From an uncultured Pseudomonadales bacterium (GTDB lineage: Bacteria > Pseudomonadota > Gammaproteobacteria > Pseudomonadales > Cellvibrionaceae): a stretch of DNA of 64,000 nt. Location: positions 783,273-847,272 of the forward strand of contig CANLBN010000001.1 of assembly GCA_947488935.1 (NCBI GenBank), in the 5' to 3' direction. This document shows positions 29,901 through 37,791 of the stretch, in pieces. Position 1 is the stretch's first letter; each line of letters begins with the position of its first letter. The translations under genes were made by a program, and so were the position numbers. Under the pieces are notes generated by a model that saw nothing but the letters and a program-made list of their open reading frames with translations, was not told the origin of the DNA and made no database searches.

Positions 29901-30142
29901 TTCATGTACAACATGTTTTCAGTGCCGTTGATTTGCTCTTCTAGTGGTGTGGCAACGGTTTCTGCAATGACTGCAGGGTTTGCACCGGGAAATCGCGCAC
30001 TAACAACAATAGATGGCGGCGAGACTTCGGGGTACTCTGCAATTGGCAATGAGAACATTGCCAAGCACCCCGCCATAAAAATTAAGATAGAAAGTACAGA
30101 CGCAAAGATAGGTCTATCAATAAAATAGTTAGAGATATTCAT
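26984..30142 (-). CDS. RND multidrug efflux permease (HAE-1, AcrB/MexB family)
   Basis: The 1052-residue inner membrane proton antiporter is full length. It has the N-terminal FIDRPIFASVLSILIFMAG helix, two large periplasmic loops and twelve membrane helices. The proton-relay aspartates lie in GLILAIGIVVDDAIVVVENV. It probably exports hydrophobic drugs or solvents; the substrate cannot be read from sequence. It lies between adaptor and outer membrane protein in one operon. Confidence 0.96.
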   Translation of the reverse strand: MNISNYFIDRPIFASVLSILIFMAGCLAMFSLPIAEYPEVSPPSIVVSARFPGANPAVIAETVATPLEEQINGTENMLYMNSLATSDGNMQLRVTFAIGTDPDLAQQLIQNRVSQALPRLPELTRDLGVTVTKSSPALTMVVHLRSPNNTYDMLYLRNYATLNIRDELAKIKGVGEARLFGSGDYAMRVWLNPDRIAERDLNPSEVVASIRRQNIQVAAGVIGGPPYDDSVELQLPINIKGRLQSKEEFENIIIKRDTNGVITRLSDVARVELDAQTYSLRSMLNNQQAVAIPIFASPGANALNISSDVRKTMARLKETMPNDVDFSIVYDPTVFVRDSIKTVVTTLFEAVALVVLVVIIFLQTWRASIIPLLAVPVSIVGTFAFMSLFGFSINVLSLFGLILAIGIVVDDAIVVVENVERNVEQGKSPRDATIQAMKEVTGPIIATSLVLAGVFIPIAFVSGLTGQFYQQFALTIAIATFISTFNSLTLSPAMAALLLKPKSEQKDWLTKTMNFLFGRFFGLFNRIFARGQTSYAKKVGIFTRRKAIMMGAFAILVGFTAYSFQIVPKGFVPAQDKGYLVSFAQLPPGATLERTEEVLRKMADIALQQDGVAGAVQFPGLSINGFVNAPASGIVFVTLDDFDTRTTPEKNGFAIAQALQAKFSGIDEAFIAIFPAPPVRGLGNVGGFKLQIQDRTDQGYEALDNAVKDVLTKANADPALTRAFSNYNINYPQLFANVDRTKAEQLGIPIDELFRTMQIYLGSMYVNDFNQFGRTYQVIAQADTSFRAKPADILSLQTRNLDGQMVPLGSSVSIEESFGPEIASRYNAYRSADINGDAAPGYSSGQAQVAITKILNETLPPGIDFEWTELTYQQILAGDTAIFIFPLCLFLVFLVLAAQYESLTLPLAVILIVPMAILSAMLGLYISGENNNIFTQIALFVLAGLASKNAILIVEFARELERQGKDIVTAAVEASRLRLRPILMTSIAFIMGVLPLVVGEGAGAEMRQAIGIAVFYGMIGVTVFGLIFTPVFYVLLRKIEASLRGTKQQEQT

Positions 30143-30165
30143 AGGTTTTTTCTTGAAGGCTGAGT

Positions 30166-31377
30166 TTAGTTAGTTTGCGTAACAGTGATCGTATCTTTGT
30201 GTATGCTGGATACTTGGGGTGCTTCTTTAACAGTGGGTTTTACAAGAATGCCTGGACGCATACGTATTAAGCCTTCGGTAATTACCGTGTCGCCATCTTG
30301 TAAGCCTTTGGTAATAATGCGTTTGTTGTCCAAGCTATCGCCTAGTGTAACCTCTCGGTAAGCCACTTTGCTGTTATCGTCGACGATATAAACAAATTTA
30401 CGATCTTGGTTTGTGCCAATCGCTTTTTCATCAATGACGATATGTTCTTGTTGAATAGCACTGGCTAGCTGTAATTTACCAAACATACCCGGTAGTAAGG
30501 CGTTATCGTCATTGGTAAAGTAAGCACGTGCACGAATGGTACCCGATGCGGTATTGATGCGATTATCAAAACTATGAATATACCCTTCGTAAAGAAATTC
30601 TCCATTCCCAAGTGATAGTTTTACAGGAATGGTTTTTTCGGCTGTTCGGTCTTTAGCAACTGCACGTATATGGGTTAAATAGGTTTGCTCGTCGACTTCA
30701 AAATCAGCGTAAATACCATTGCTTGAAATAATGGATGTGAGTACAGGTGCATTAGCTCCGGCTTCGACCACATTGCCAGCGGTAATTTCAGCGCGGCTAG
30801 TGCGGCCAGTAATCGGTGCTTTAACAAATGCGTGATCTACGTCAATTTGTGCTTGGATTAATCGAGCTTTAGCGGCTTCAACATTAGTTTTAGCGATAAT
30901 AGCGGCGTTTTCACGTTCGTCATAAATTCGCTCTGAAATAGATTGTATTTTAACAAGCCCCTCTGCGCGCTCAAGCTCTCTTTGCGTATGTCTAGCATCA
31001 TTCTCTGCTGAGTCTAACTCTGCCTTTGCTTGCTTTACAGCGGCTTGATAAGGCCGTGGGTCAATGACAAATAAAATCTCCCCCTTGGTAACCTCTTCTC
31101 CGCCTTCGAAGCGAACCTCGGTTAGGTTCCCGCTTACTTGTGGGCGAATTTCGGCAAAGTCAACGGCAGTCATGCGTGCAGAGAACCCTTTCCATAACTG
31201 TATCGGTGCTGTTTTCACAACCTCTACATTAACGGGCAAGGCCTGAGGTGCTTGTACAGTTGGTGTATCAGCCTCTGCATTGTGTCGATCGATATAAATA
31301 CCTGTGCCAGTAACGGCTAGTACAGCAAAGATGGCTGCTTTAATAAAGGGTCTTTTGTGACTGTTTGGTGAGGGCAT
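30166..31377 (-). CDS. RND efflux periplasmic adaptor (AcrA/MexA family)
   Basis: The membrane fusion protein has an N-terminal anchor (FIKAAIFAVLAVTGTGIYI), a lipoyl half-motif (EIRPQVSGNLTEVRFEGGEEV), a coiled-coil hairpin (about residues 100-165) and beta-barrel domains. There is no lipobox, so it is membrane-anchored by its signal. A GGAGAAGG site directly before the second ATG favours a start at 31377 rather than 31389. It is the first gene of the efflux operon, 23 bp before the permease, with a TetR-type operator upstream. Confidence 0.94.
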   Translation of the reverse strand: MPSPNSHKRPFIKAAIFAVLAVTGTGIYIDRHNAEADTPTVQAPQALPVNVEVVKTAPIQLWKGFSARMTAVDFAEIRPQVSGNLTEVRFEGGEEVTKGEILFVIDPRPYQAAVKQAKAELDSAENDARHTQRELERAEGLVKIQSISERIYDERENAAIIAKTNVEAAKARLIQAQIDVDHAFVKAPITGRTSRAEITAGNVVEAGANAPVLTSIISSNGIYADFEVDEQTYLTHIRAVAKDRTAEKTIPVKLSLGNGEFLYEGYIHSFDNRINTASGTIRARAYFTNDDNALLPGMFGKLQLASAIQQEHIVIDEKAIGTNQDRKFVYIVDDNSKVAYREVTLGDSLDNKRIITKGLQDGDTVITEGLIRMRPGILVKPTVKEAPQVSSIHKDTITVTQTN

Positions 31378-31405
31378 TACCTTCTCCATTCATTAAATAT
31401 ATTTG

Positions 31406-31423
31406 ATTGACTGGTCGGTCAAT
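31406..31423. promoter_or_regulatory. TetR-type operator before the efflux operon
   Basis: ATTGACTGGTCGGTCAAT is a near-perfect palindrome just upstream of the adaptor gene. It resembles the sequence at 32149-32166 in front of the tetR gene (shared TTGACT...GTCAA). Confidence 0.65.
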
Positions 31424-31489
31424 TTCCTGCTTAAAAAGGGCATTTAATCAGTATGCAATAATTAAGCTACGGTAATATTTGTTGTTGGG

Positions 31490-32107
31490 TTAACTGGCAT
31501 TGAGATGCTTTGAGTCAATGCCTAGTATGCGAAATAGACCGATCTTTAAGTCTCGCTCTAGGGGTTCAAGCGAGTTCTGTACTCTTGCCATCATCATTTG
31601 ACCGCAAACATAGCTAGATATCTCTCCAGCTCTAGCAATAATATCGGTATCTTCGGGTAACAGGCCTTCAGCGACCATATCTCTTAGAGTGCTTTCGTAA
31701 TAACGTTGGTGACGGCGAAAGACTTCATCGGCTTTTTCTCGAATAAGGTTGTCTTGGCTCGCCATCTCTGAGCCTATAGAGGCAAAGGGGCAGCCGCATA
31801 CATGACCATAATTTTTGATCGCTTGTTTTTGCTTATTTAAAGCGAGCTCAACATACTTTTCAAAGCGCTCCAGTGGTGCATTAGTGGGAGAAAAAACATG
31901 ATCAAAGTCGACTTGTGCCTTTTGATAATGCTGCTCCATGGCCACTACGGCTAATTCTGCTTTAGATTTAAAGTAATGGTAAAAACTACCTTTACGTACA
32001 TCTGCTGATCTACAAATATCATCCACGCTGACAGAGCTATAACTGTTCTTCCATATCATTTCGATAGCGATTTCGACTAATCTATCTCTCGTCTTGGTGA
32101 CTGCCAT
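31490..32107 (-). CDS. TetR family repressor of the efflux operon
   Basis: The N-terminal helix-turn-helix (VSVDDICRSADVRKGSFYHYF, about residues 25-46) is typical of TetR. The ligand domain contains YGHVCGCPFASIGSE; its CxC pair could sense thiol-reactive compounds, by analogy with cysteine-based TetR regulators, but this is inference. ATG 32107 (MAVTKTRDRL) is preferred over 32122. Adjacent in the same direction to the RND operon, and with like palindromes in both promoters, it is very likely both autorepressor and efflux repressor. Confidence 0.92.
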   Translation of the reverse strand: MAVTKTRDRLVEIAIEMIWKNSYSSVSVDDICRSADVRKGSFYHYFKSKAELAVVAMEQHYQKAQVDFDHVFSPTNAPLERFEKYVELALNKQKQAIKNYGHVCGCPFASIGSEMASQDNLIREKADEVFRRHQRYYESTLRDMVAEGLLPEDTDIIARAGEISSYVCGQMMMARVQNSLEPLERDLKIGLFRILGIDSKHLNAS

Positions 32108-32148
32108 TTTACTGCTTCTCAATTTACCAGACGGGCATCATAGGTATT

Positions 32149-32166
32149 CTTGACTAGTCAGTCAAG
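32149..32166. promoter_or_regulatory. TetR-type operator before the tetR gene
   Basis: CTTGACTAGTCAGTCAAG is a near-palindrome 42 bp upstream of the tetR start, and matches the half-sites of 31406-31423. It suggests autoregulation. Confidence 0.6.
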
Positions 32167-32269
32167 TTTATTCGTATTGAGTTTGATCCCGATTATATGA
32201 AATAAGGTAACTATCTTTACCTATATCAACGCTGGCTTATATAATCGAGTGAAAGTAAAAGGAATAAGT

Positions 32270-33097
32270 ATGAAAATTTTAGTGCTATTGGGAGTGTTTA
32301 TGGTCTCGTTAATAGGGCGTGCCGAGCAGCATGTGGATGAATTTAAAGGCTTTATCGAAGAGTTAAAAATTGCTGCAAGTGAGGATAAGAGAGAGAGAAT
32401 CGCATTAATATATTCTGAGCACTATATTGAATCGGATATATATCTACATAAAACCCCCACAGCGAATAGGGAGGATCTCCGCGCAGAATATGTCCAGTGG
32501 TTTATTGATAACCATATCAATAATGCAGACATAATAAAGCAGAGAGACGAAAACTTTAGCGTAGAAGATGGGATCTACCAATGGTCCCGAAAGGCAATAT
32601 TTAAAGGCTATGAGGATAGATGGGAGGATTGGGACTATTCTTTTGTAAAGACAGAAAAGGGATTTCAGGTTGAGCCACATTTTACTCACCCCTCTCCTGC
32701 TCAACTCCGTGAGCTGCTTAAGTTAAAAAATGTCTATGCGCTGTATTTTTCGGTGGGTAATGCCAAGACCTTTAATTTGACTATCAATGGGGTAGAGGCC
32801 GCCATCGGTGTCGAACCTTATTACTCTACGCTTCAATTACAAGATATCAAATTGGGCGATAATGAATTTCGCTTTCTGTTTAAGAAAATAGATGCCAGTA
32901 AACCTGTCGAGTTTTCTGCATCGCTTGTTTTTATCGCGCGCACTCAAGAGAGGAAGGAAATAAAAAATGATAGTGTCATTAATTTAATCGGCGAAGCATT
33001 AGCTATAGATGATACTTGGAATAGCTTATCTCCGACGGATGCAGGTAGGGTGGTGATTGATACAGACGAATTTATAACTAAGGTAACGCTTGATTAA
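32270..33097 (+). CDS. Secreted protein of unknown function
   Basis: A signal peptide (MKILVLLGVFMVSLIGRAEQ) is followed by about 255 residues with no recognised family. Residues 25-150 look like an alpha/beta domain similar in size to a SnoaL-like fold (VDEFKGFIEELKIAASEDKR, WEDWDYSFVKTEKGFQVEPH). The C-terminal part is beta-rich. ATG 32270 has AAGGAATA upstream; GTG 32249 is less likely. Its stop abuts the start of the next gene with no gap, so the two are cotranscribed. Function is not known. Confidence 0.75.
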   Translation: MKILVLLGVFMVSLIGRAEQHVDEFKGFIEELKIAASEDKRERIALIYSEHYIESDIYLHKTPTANREDLRAEYVQWFIDNHINNADIIKQRDENFSVEDGIYQWSRKAIFKGYEDRWEDWDYSFVKTEKGFQVEPHFTHPSPAQLRELLKLKNVYALYFSVGNAKTFNLTINGVEAAIGVEPYYSTLQLQDIKLGDNEFRFLFKKIDASKPVEFSASLVFIARTQERKEIKNDSVINLIGEALAIDDTWNSLSPTDAGRVVIDTDEFITKVTLD

Positions 33098-34375
33098 ATG
33101 AAAAAAATGATTATGCCTTACTTTGCCCGACTGTATTCGAGCAGCTTTGTAAAGGTATCAAAAAGAAAGTATTGGGAGCTTAAACGCAAGCTTGCTAAGC
33201 GCCCGCATCAGCTTGAAATATTTATTCGTGCTGATGACCCTTATAGTTATTTATTAGTGCAAGTCTTAAAAGAATTTTTAGTACGCTTTAGAGTAGAGGC
33301 CTCTTTTAAGACTGTATTAAATCTGCAAGAAGATATGTATCTTGAACCCGAAAAATGGTTTGCAAATGCAGTCGTTGATGCAAACCGGTTAGCGGTATTA
33401 TACGGCTTAGACTTTATTGTTAATAAAAGCCCACCGTCCCATGAGGCTGTAAAAGAGGCCGCGATAAACTTATTAGATGCAGAAAAAGGCGAGCATTATG
33501 TAGAGTGTGCAGAGGAAATTTTGTATGAACTTTGGCACCAAAAAGCAATAAGCGCCACATCAAAGTTACTACCACAGCGACAACTTGAGCAAAATCAATC
33601 TCGTTTGAAATTGCTGGGTCATTATTTGTCGGCGAGTATATTCTACGGTGGTGAGTGGTATTGGGGGCTCGATCGGCTCGATCATTTAGAAAAACGGTTA
33701 ATGCATTTAGGGCTTGCACACAAAGCAAATGATGCCGTGTATTTTAATCGTACGTATTTCCCTTTTTGTTATGGCAAACCTGCAAATGAACCCTTAGAGC
33801 TCAAGCCTTTGGAGATTTTCTGGTCGGCGCGTAGCCCTTATTCTTATCTAGGTTTATTGCGGGCTCACCAACTAGCATCTTATTATCGAATTCCGCTGAT
33901 AATTAAACCCGTATTGCCGATGATGATGCGTAATATGAATGTGCCAGAAACCAAAAAAATGGCAATCTTTCTTGATACAAAACGTGAGGCCGAAAAATTA
34001 GATATAGATTATGGTTTTGTCGCAGACCCGTTAGGCCCAGCTGTTGAGCGTTGCTATGCGCTGCTCGATTACGCACGAGAAAATAATAAACTTGTTGAGT
34101 ATTTGATAAGCTTTGCAAAAGGCGTTAATGCAGAGGGCGTTCGTGCCGATACCGATGTAGGGTTAAAAATAATTATTGAACGTTGTGGCCTAGATTGGTC
34201 TATTGCAAAAACATTACTAGCTAAGCAAGGTTGGCGTGAAGAAGTGCAATCAAATGTAGAAGAAATGCTGGCCTTAGGTTATTGGGGTGTGCCTGTTTTT
34301 AAATTAGGTGACTTCGTTGTTTGGGGACAAGACAGGCTAGGTTTGATTGAGAGAGAGATCATTAAGGGCGTGTAA
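33098..34375 (+). CDS. Tandem DsbA-fold protein (2-hydroxychromene-2-carboxylate isomerase-like)
   Basis: Two thioredoxin-fold halves are visible, each beginning with a similar strand-turn: LEIFIRADDPYSYLLVQVL (about 40-58) and LEIFWSARSPYSYLGLL (about 242-258). The second half has the family C-terminal pattern (GYWGVPVFKLGDFVVWGQDR). HCCA isomerases and kappa-class GSTs have one such domain and use glutathione. Serine replaces the CxxC cysteine here (ARSPYSY). No signal peptide is seen. Paired translation with the secreted protein upstream is unexplained. The substrate is unknown. Confidence 0.82.
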   Translation: MKKMIMPYFARLYSSSFVKVSKRKYWELKRKLAKRPHQLEIFIRADDPYSYLLVQVLKEFLVRFRVEASFKTVLNLQEDMYLEPEKWFANAVVDANRLAVLYGLDFIVNKSPPSHEAVKEAAINLLDAEKGEHYVECAEEILYELWHQKAISATSKLLPQRQLEQNQSRLKLLGHYLSASIFYGGEWYWGLDRLDHLEKRLMHLGLAHKANDAVYFNRTYFPFCYGKPANEPLELKPLEIFWSARSPYSYLGLLRAHQLASYYRIPLIIKPVLPMMMRNMNVPETKKMAIFLDTKREAEKLDIDYGFVADPLGPAVERCYALLDYARENNKLVEYLISFAKGVNAEGVRADTDVGLKIIIERCGLDWSIAKTLLAKQGWREEVQSNVEEMLALGYWGVPVFKLGDFVVWGQDRLGLIEREIIKGV

Positions 34376-34490
34376 GAAGCGCAAAGTTATTTTTTGTTTG
34401 AATAGACTATCCATGTCTAGCCGCTGTTTTCTATTATCTATTTAATAAGTTCATAGAGAAAACTCATTAATCTGGAGTTTTTAATGGTTG

Positions 34491-35381
34491 CTATTTATCG
34501 CGTATAGAGTGATTTGCCATAGACTCTAGTGCTTTGACCATTGCGGAGTGATCCCATTCTTCACCACCTAATGCAGCACAAGAATTATATAGCTCTTGTG
34601 CTGTAGCAGTATTGGGTAGGCTGATGTTAAGCGCGCGTGCACCACTTAAGGCTAGGTTTAAATCTTTTTGATGCAGTTTGATTTTAAAGCCGGGGTCAAA
34701 TGTTCCTTTAATCATACGTTCGCCATGTACCTCTAAAATTTTTGAAGAGGCAAAGCCGCCCATTAATGCCTCGCGTACTTTTGCAGGGTCCGCTCCAGCT
34801 TTCGACGCAAATAATAAGGCTTCGCTGACTGCTTCGATATTGAGTGCAACAATAATTTGATTCGCTACTTTACAGGTTTGGCCTGCGCCGCTATCACCAA
34901 CGAGTGTAATATTTGCGCCCATGATTTCAAATAAAGGTAGTGCTGTATTAAACGCTGTTTGAGAACCGCCGACCATAATTGTCAGGCTGCCCGCTTTCGC
35001 ACCGACTTCGCCACCAGATACCGGTGCATCCAAATAATCAGCGCCAGTTTGCTTAATTTTTGCGGCAATGTCTTTGGTTGCGATAGGACAAATAGAGCTC
35101 ATATCGATAACAATTTTGCCTGCTGATAAACCGTGCGCTACACCTTGGTCACCAAAGAGTACCTCCTGAACGTGAGGGGTATCTGGCACCATTGTAATAA
35201 TAATATCTGAGTTTTGCGCTACATCTTTAGGTGTTGCAAAGACAGTAGTGTTCTCGCCCAATAGGTCTGAAGGAGGTATTTTATAATGCTTTGATAATAC
35301 TAAGCTGTGGCCTGCCGCTAATAGATTTTTAGCCATGGGTTGCCCCATTATTCCAATGCCAATAAAGCCAATACAACTCAT
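34491..35381 (-). CDS. glxR: 2-hydroxy-3-oxopropionate (tartronate semialdehyde) reductase
   Basis: This NADH-dependent beta-hydroxyacid dehydrogenase reduces tartronate semialdehyde to glycerate in glyoxylate degradation. The Rossmann motif FIGIGIMGQPMAKNLL, the substrate motif DAPVSGGEVGAKAGSL and the catalytic lysine in CKVANQIIVALNIEA (GxxxK region) are intact. The length of 296 is standard. Just upstream on the same strand lies a broken remnant of hydroxypyruvate isomerase (35409-35636), so this is the surviving gene of a decayed gcl-hyi-glxR operon. It may now serve another aldehyde or use another promoter. Confidence 0.9.
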   Translation of the reverse strand: MSCIGFIGIGIMGQPMAKNLLAAGHSLVLSKHYKIPPSDLLGENTTVFATPKDVAQNSDIIITMVPDTPHVQEVLFGDQGVAHGLSAGKIVIDMSSICPIATKDIAAKIKQTGADYLDAPVSGGEVGAKAGSLTIMVGGSQTAFNTALPLFEIMGANITLVGDSGAGQTCKVANQIIVALNIEAVSEALLFASKAGADPAKVREALMGGFASSKILEVHGERMIKGTFDPGFKIKLHQKDLNLALSGARALNISLPNTATAQELYNSCAALGGEEWDHSAMVKALESMANHSIRDK

Positions 35382-35408
35382 AGTGATAACCTTTTTCTGT
35401 TAAATAAA

Positions 35409-35636
35409 TTAAATTTGCTTATATGTTTTGAGCCAGTCCATGCCTTCTTCGGTCGAGTTCAGTGGTGCATACTCACAACCGATCCAGCCTTGATAGTTGA
35501 TGTCGCCCAGCTAATTAAAAATAAAATGGTAATTTAACTCGCCAGTTCCCAGTTCATGTCACCCAGGGTTGTCTGCAAGTTGTATATGTTGAATCACATT
35601 AAGATTGTTTTTTATTGTTTGTATCAGTAGAGCCAT
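35409..35636 (-). pseudogene. C-terminal remnant of hydroxypyruvate isomerase (hyi)
   Basis: Reading the minus strand from ATG 35636 gives about 75 codons that match the end of Hyi: NVIQHIQLADNPG, stop, HELGTGELNYHFIFN, stop, LGDINYQGWIGCEYAPL, then TEEGMDWLKTYKQI and the final stop at 35409-35411. Hyi proteins have HIQIADxPGRxEPGTGEI and YxGWIGCEY here. Two in-frame stops and loss of about the first two thirds of the roughly 260-residue protein show decay. It lies directly upstream of glxR, the usual order. Confidence 0.85.
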
Positions 35637-35708
35637 AAATTAGATGTAAGTATTCTTATTCCAGTTGAAAAATATACTACCGCATTTTATTGTGTAATAA
35701 TTAAAATT

Positions 35709-35723
35709 TCTGGTAGGACCAGA
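35709..35723. promoter_or_regulatory. GntR/FadR-type operator
   Basis: TCTGGT-AGG-ACCAGA is a perfect palindrome of the TNGTNNNACNA type bound by FadR-subfamily regulators such as PdhR and LldR. It lies about 130 bp before the FadR-type regulator gene and faces the decayed glx operon. Confidence 0.6.
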
Positions 35724-35851
35724 TGATTTTTTGCTATTTTTGATTGTAAAGAGCGTTAAATGATTTTAATGGTAGCTATGTAGTTGATATTGCAATAAGT
35801 TTTTTGCAATTGTTAACTACCAATAAGAATAATTAAGTAGTGGGGCAACCT

Positions 35852-36577
35852 ATGGCATCAGTCGCAGAAAAAGTGAGAGGATCAATAGAAGATCTTGTTC
35901 TTAATGGCACTTTATCGCCGGGTAAAAAGGTGCCTTCTGAACGTCAGCTCTCTGAAAGACTAGGTGTGTCACGTTCTATGATCCGTGAAGCATTGCAAGA
36001 ATTAAGAGCAAAAAAAATCATCCATACTTATCAAGGCAGAGGCTCTTATGTTGCGGAGATGATAGAGCCTGTTGATAAACAAGGCCCACTGCTCGGACTA
36101 ATATTATCCCACCCAGAATCTATTTTTGATGTGCTTGATGTAAGAGAAACACTAGAGGCGCAGGCCTCGGCATTGGCCGCCGAAAACGGTACCGATCAAG
36201 ATCATTACTGGATCACTAAAGCTTTTAAAGCGATGCAGTGTCAACCAGAAAAAAGTACCAACAGCGCCATAGATATCGATTTGGATCATGCATTTCATAC
36301 TGCTATTTATAGTGCGTCTAATAACCCGGTGTTAATGCATTTGCTAAAAAGCTTGTCAGGTCTTATGAAAAGCTCTGTCATGCAGTCGGTTAATAATCTC
36401 TATCACTCTAAAAAATATAAATCACTCATCGATGCAGATCACGAAGCAATCTATACCGCTATTTTGCAGCGTGAGAGCGAAGCTGCAAGAATTGCTGCCG
36501 CGAACCATATTCAGCACGTACGTGAAGGACTAAAGATAATGCAGAGAAAATCCGGCGAGAAAGCCTCGAATATTTAA
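35852..36577 (+). CDS. FadR-subfamily GntR regulator
   Basis: The N-terminal winged helix (KKVPSERQLSERLGVSRSMI, residues about 28-48) is followed by an all-helical FCD effector domain. Likely metal ligands include D and H residues in DLDHAFHTAIY and HEAI. Such proteins sense small carboxylic acids. The ATG at 35852 (MASVAEKVRGS) is preferred over GTG 35840. The palindrome at 35709 and the divergent glxR/hyi remnant suggest it once controlled glycolate or glyoxylate use. Confidence 0.9.
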   Translation: MASVAEKVRGSIEDLVLNGTLSPGKKVPSERQLSERLGVSRSMIREALQELRAKKIIHTYQGRGSYVAEMIEPVDKQGPLLGLILSHPESIFDVLDVRETLEAQASALAAENGTDQDHYWITKAFKAMQCQPEKSTNSAIDIDLDHAFHTAIYSASNNPVLMHLLKSLSGLMKSSVMQSVNNLYHSKKYKSLIDADHEAIYTAILQRESEAARIAAANHIQHVREGLKIMQRKSGEKASNI

Positions 36578-36872
36578 TGCTCAGAAATCGTCTTGGCTGA
36601 GCTGCCTCTATTGAGCTTTATCGTGTGTTTGGCGACATTAATACCTTTCGCTGTTGTTTGTGCCAAGGCATTCTATTTTCATTGGTTTTTTTGCAGGCAG
36701 TAATAGAAAGCGACTTAGCCTTTATTGGCAGATGAGAGGCTAACGGCTCGTGAAATTATTGAGGCTATAACCCCAAATTTGGCATGCCAGTTAGTAGCAC
36801 GGTTCTTATGATCCCATCTGTCACTTTTACTGATGGATTGCCTAGCTCTATCATTTATATTATTGCTTGACT
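36578..36872. other. Non-coding gap before the NAD island
   Basis: About 300 bp with a GCTCAG/CTGAGC hairpin at 36579-36602 directly after the regulator stop, which may act in termination although no T-tract follows. Short open stretches exist but none is recognisable. No RNA gene is seen. Confidence 0.45.
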
Positions 36873-36899
36873 TATATATTGTCCTTGTGACATTATATA
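36873..36899. promoter_or_regulatory. Palindrome at the prs-nadV promoter, candidate NrtR operator
   Basis: TATATATTGTC-CTTGT-GACATTATATA has 11-base arms with ten matching pairs. The TGTC/GACA core also occurs in the palindrome at 44763-44775 before the second nrtR. It lies 26 bp upstream of the prs-like start, where a repressor would block transcription. Confidence 0.5.
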
Positions 36900-36924
36900 T
36901 TTGATGACACAGAGACAGTATATT

Positions 36925-37776
36925 ATGAAGATATCAATTAGAGCTAACGCAAACGAAGCCATTGGTTTAAATGCTATTGGTTTTTCTGGTGGAGAGAGGC
37001 ATGTCCAGTTATCGGACTTGCCTCGGGCTATCCCTAAAAAGGTATTCATTAAAGCAGCCATTAACAGCTCCGATGACTTGCTTGATTTGCTGTTGATCGA
37101 CAATGCCTTAGAAAACCACTACGGCCAGCAATTGGCGTTAAGCCTCGAAATCCCCTACCTGCCTTATGCGAGGCAGGATCGGGTGTGCGCACAAGGACAG
37201 GCATTTTCCCTACAGCTAATGGCTCGATTGCTTAACAGCTTAAATATTGCAGAGCTGGCGACATGGGATTGCCATAGTCAGGTAGGTGTTGATTTAACGG
37301 GCGCAAGCAACGTACCCGCTACAGAGATCATTAAAAGCTCCCATGAGCTGGTAGCACACTTGCAATCACCTGATTCAGTGTTGATTTGCCCCGATAAAGG
37401 CGCCTTAGCACGATGCACAGAGTTACAACAGGCATTAAATATTAAAGAAATGGTGCGTTGTGAGAAGCGAAGAGACCCGACAACAGGCCAGATCACCCAC
37501 ACCGATGTATTAATTGATGATTTAACGGGTAAGACAGCGATTATCAGTGATGATATCTGTGATGGAGGTTACACCTTTATTAAAATCGCAGAGCAATTAA
37601 GGGTCAAGAACGTAGAGCGCGTTATTCTTTATGTAACGCACGGTATTTTTAGTAAAGGCCTAAGTGTTTTTGACGGCCTTATTGATCAAATTTATACAAC
37701 AAATAGCTTCCCACGGGAAGCGAGTGATCGTCTTAAAGTGATTGATTACAGCAATACTACAATTAACGATAAATAG
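36925..37776 (+). CDS. Ribose-phosphate pyrophosphokinase-like protein
   Basis: The 283-residue protein belongs to the Prs family, which normally makes PRPP from ribose 5-phosphate and ATP. YLPYARQDRVCAQGQAFSLQ matches the ATP-binding region, and VLICPDKGALARC replaces the canonical SPDxGGVxRA. The phosphate loop is SDDICDGGYTFI rather than VDDMIDTGGT. It is shorter than housekeeping Prs (about 315). Located 15 bp before nadV, it should supply the phosphoribosyl donor for NMN synthesis. It could instead act on ADP-ribose, as phage NARP1 Adps does. The ATG at 36925 is chosen; 36904 is an alternative. Confidence 0.85.
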   Translation: MKISIRANANEAIGLNAIGFSGGERHVQLSDLPRAIPKKVFIKAAINSSDDLLDLLLIDNALENHYGQQLALSLEIPYLPYARQDRVCAQGQAFSLQLMARLLNSLNIAELATWDCHSQVGVDLTGASNVPATEIIKSSHELVAHLQSPDSVLICPDKGALARCTELQQALNIKEMVRCEKRRDPTTGQITHTDVLIDDLTGKTAIISDDICDGGYTFIKIAEQLRVKNVERVILYVTHGIFSKGLSVFDGLIDQIYTTNSFPREASDRLKVIDYSNTTINDK

Positions 37777-37791
37777 GAAAGGAGTAGCAAT

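Noticed and set aside
36600..36870. Remnant gene between the FadR-type regulator and the NAD island
   Set aside because: Short open stretches exist (for example near 36770-36870), but none matched a family I could recognise.
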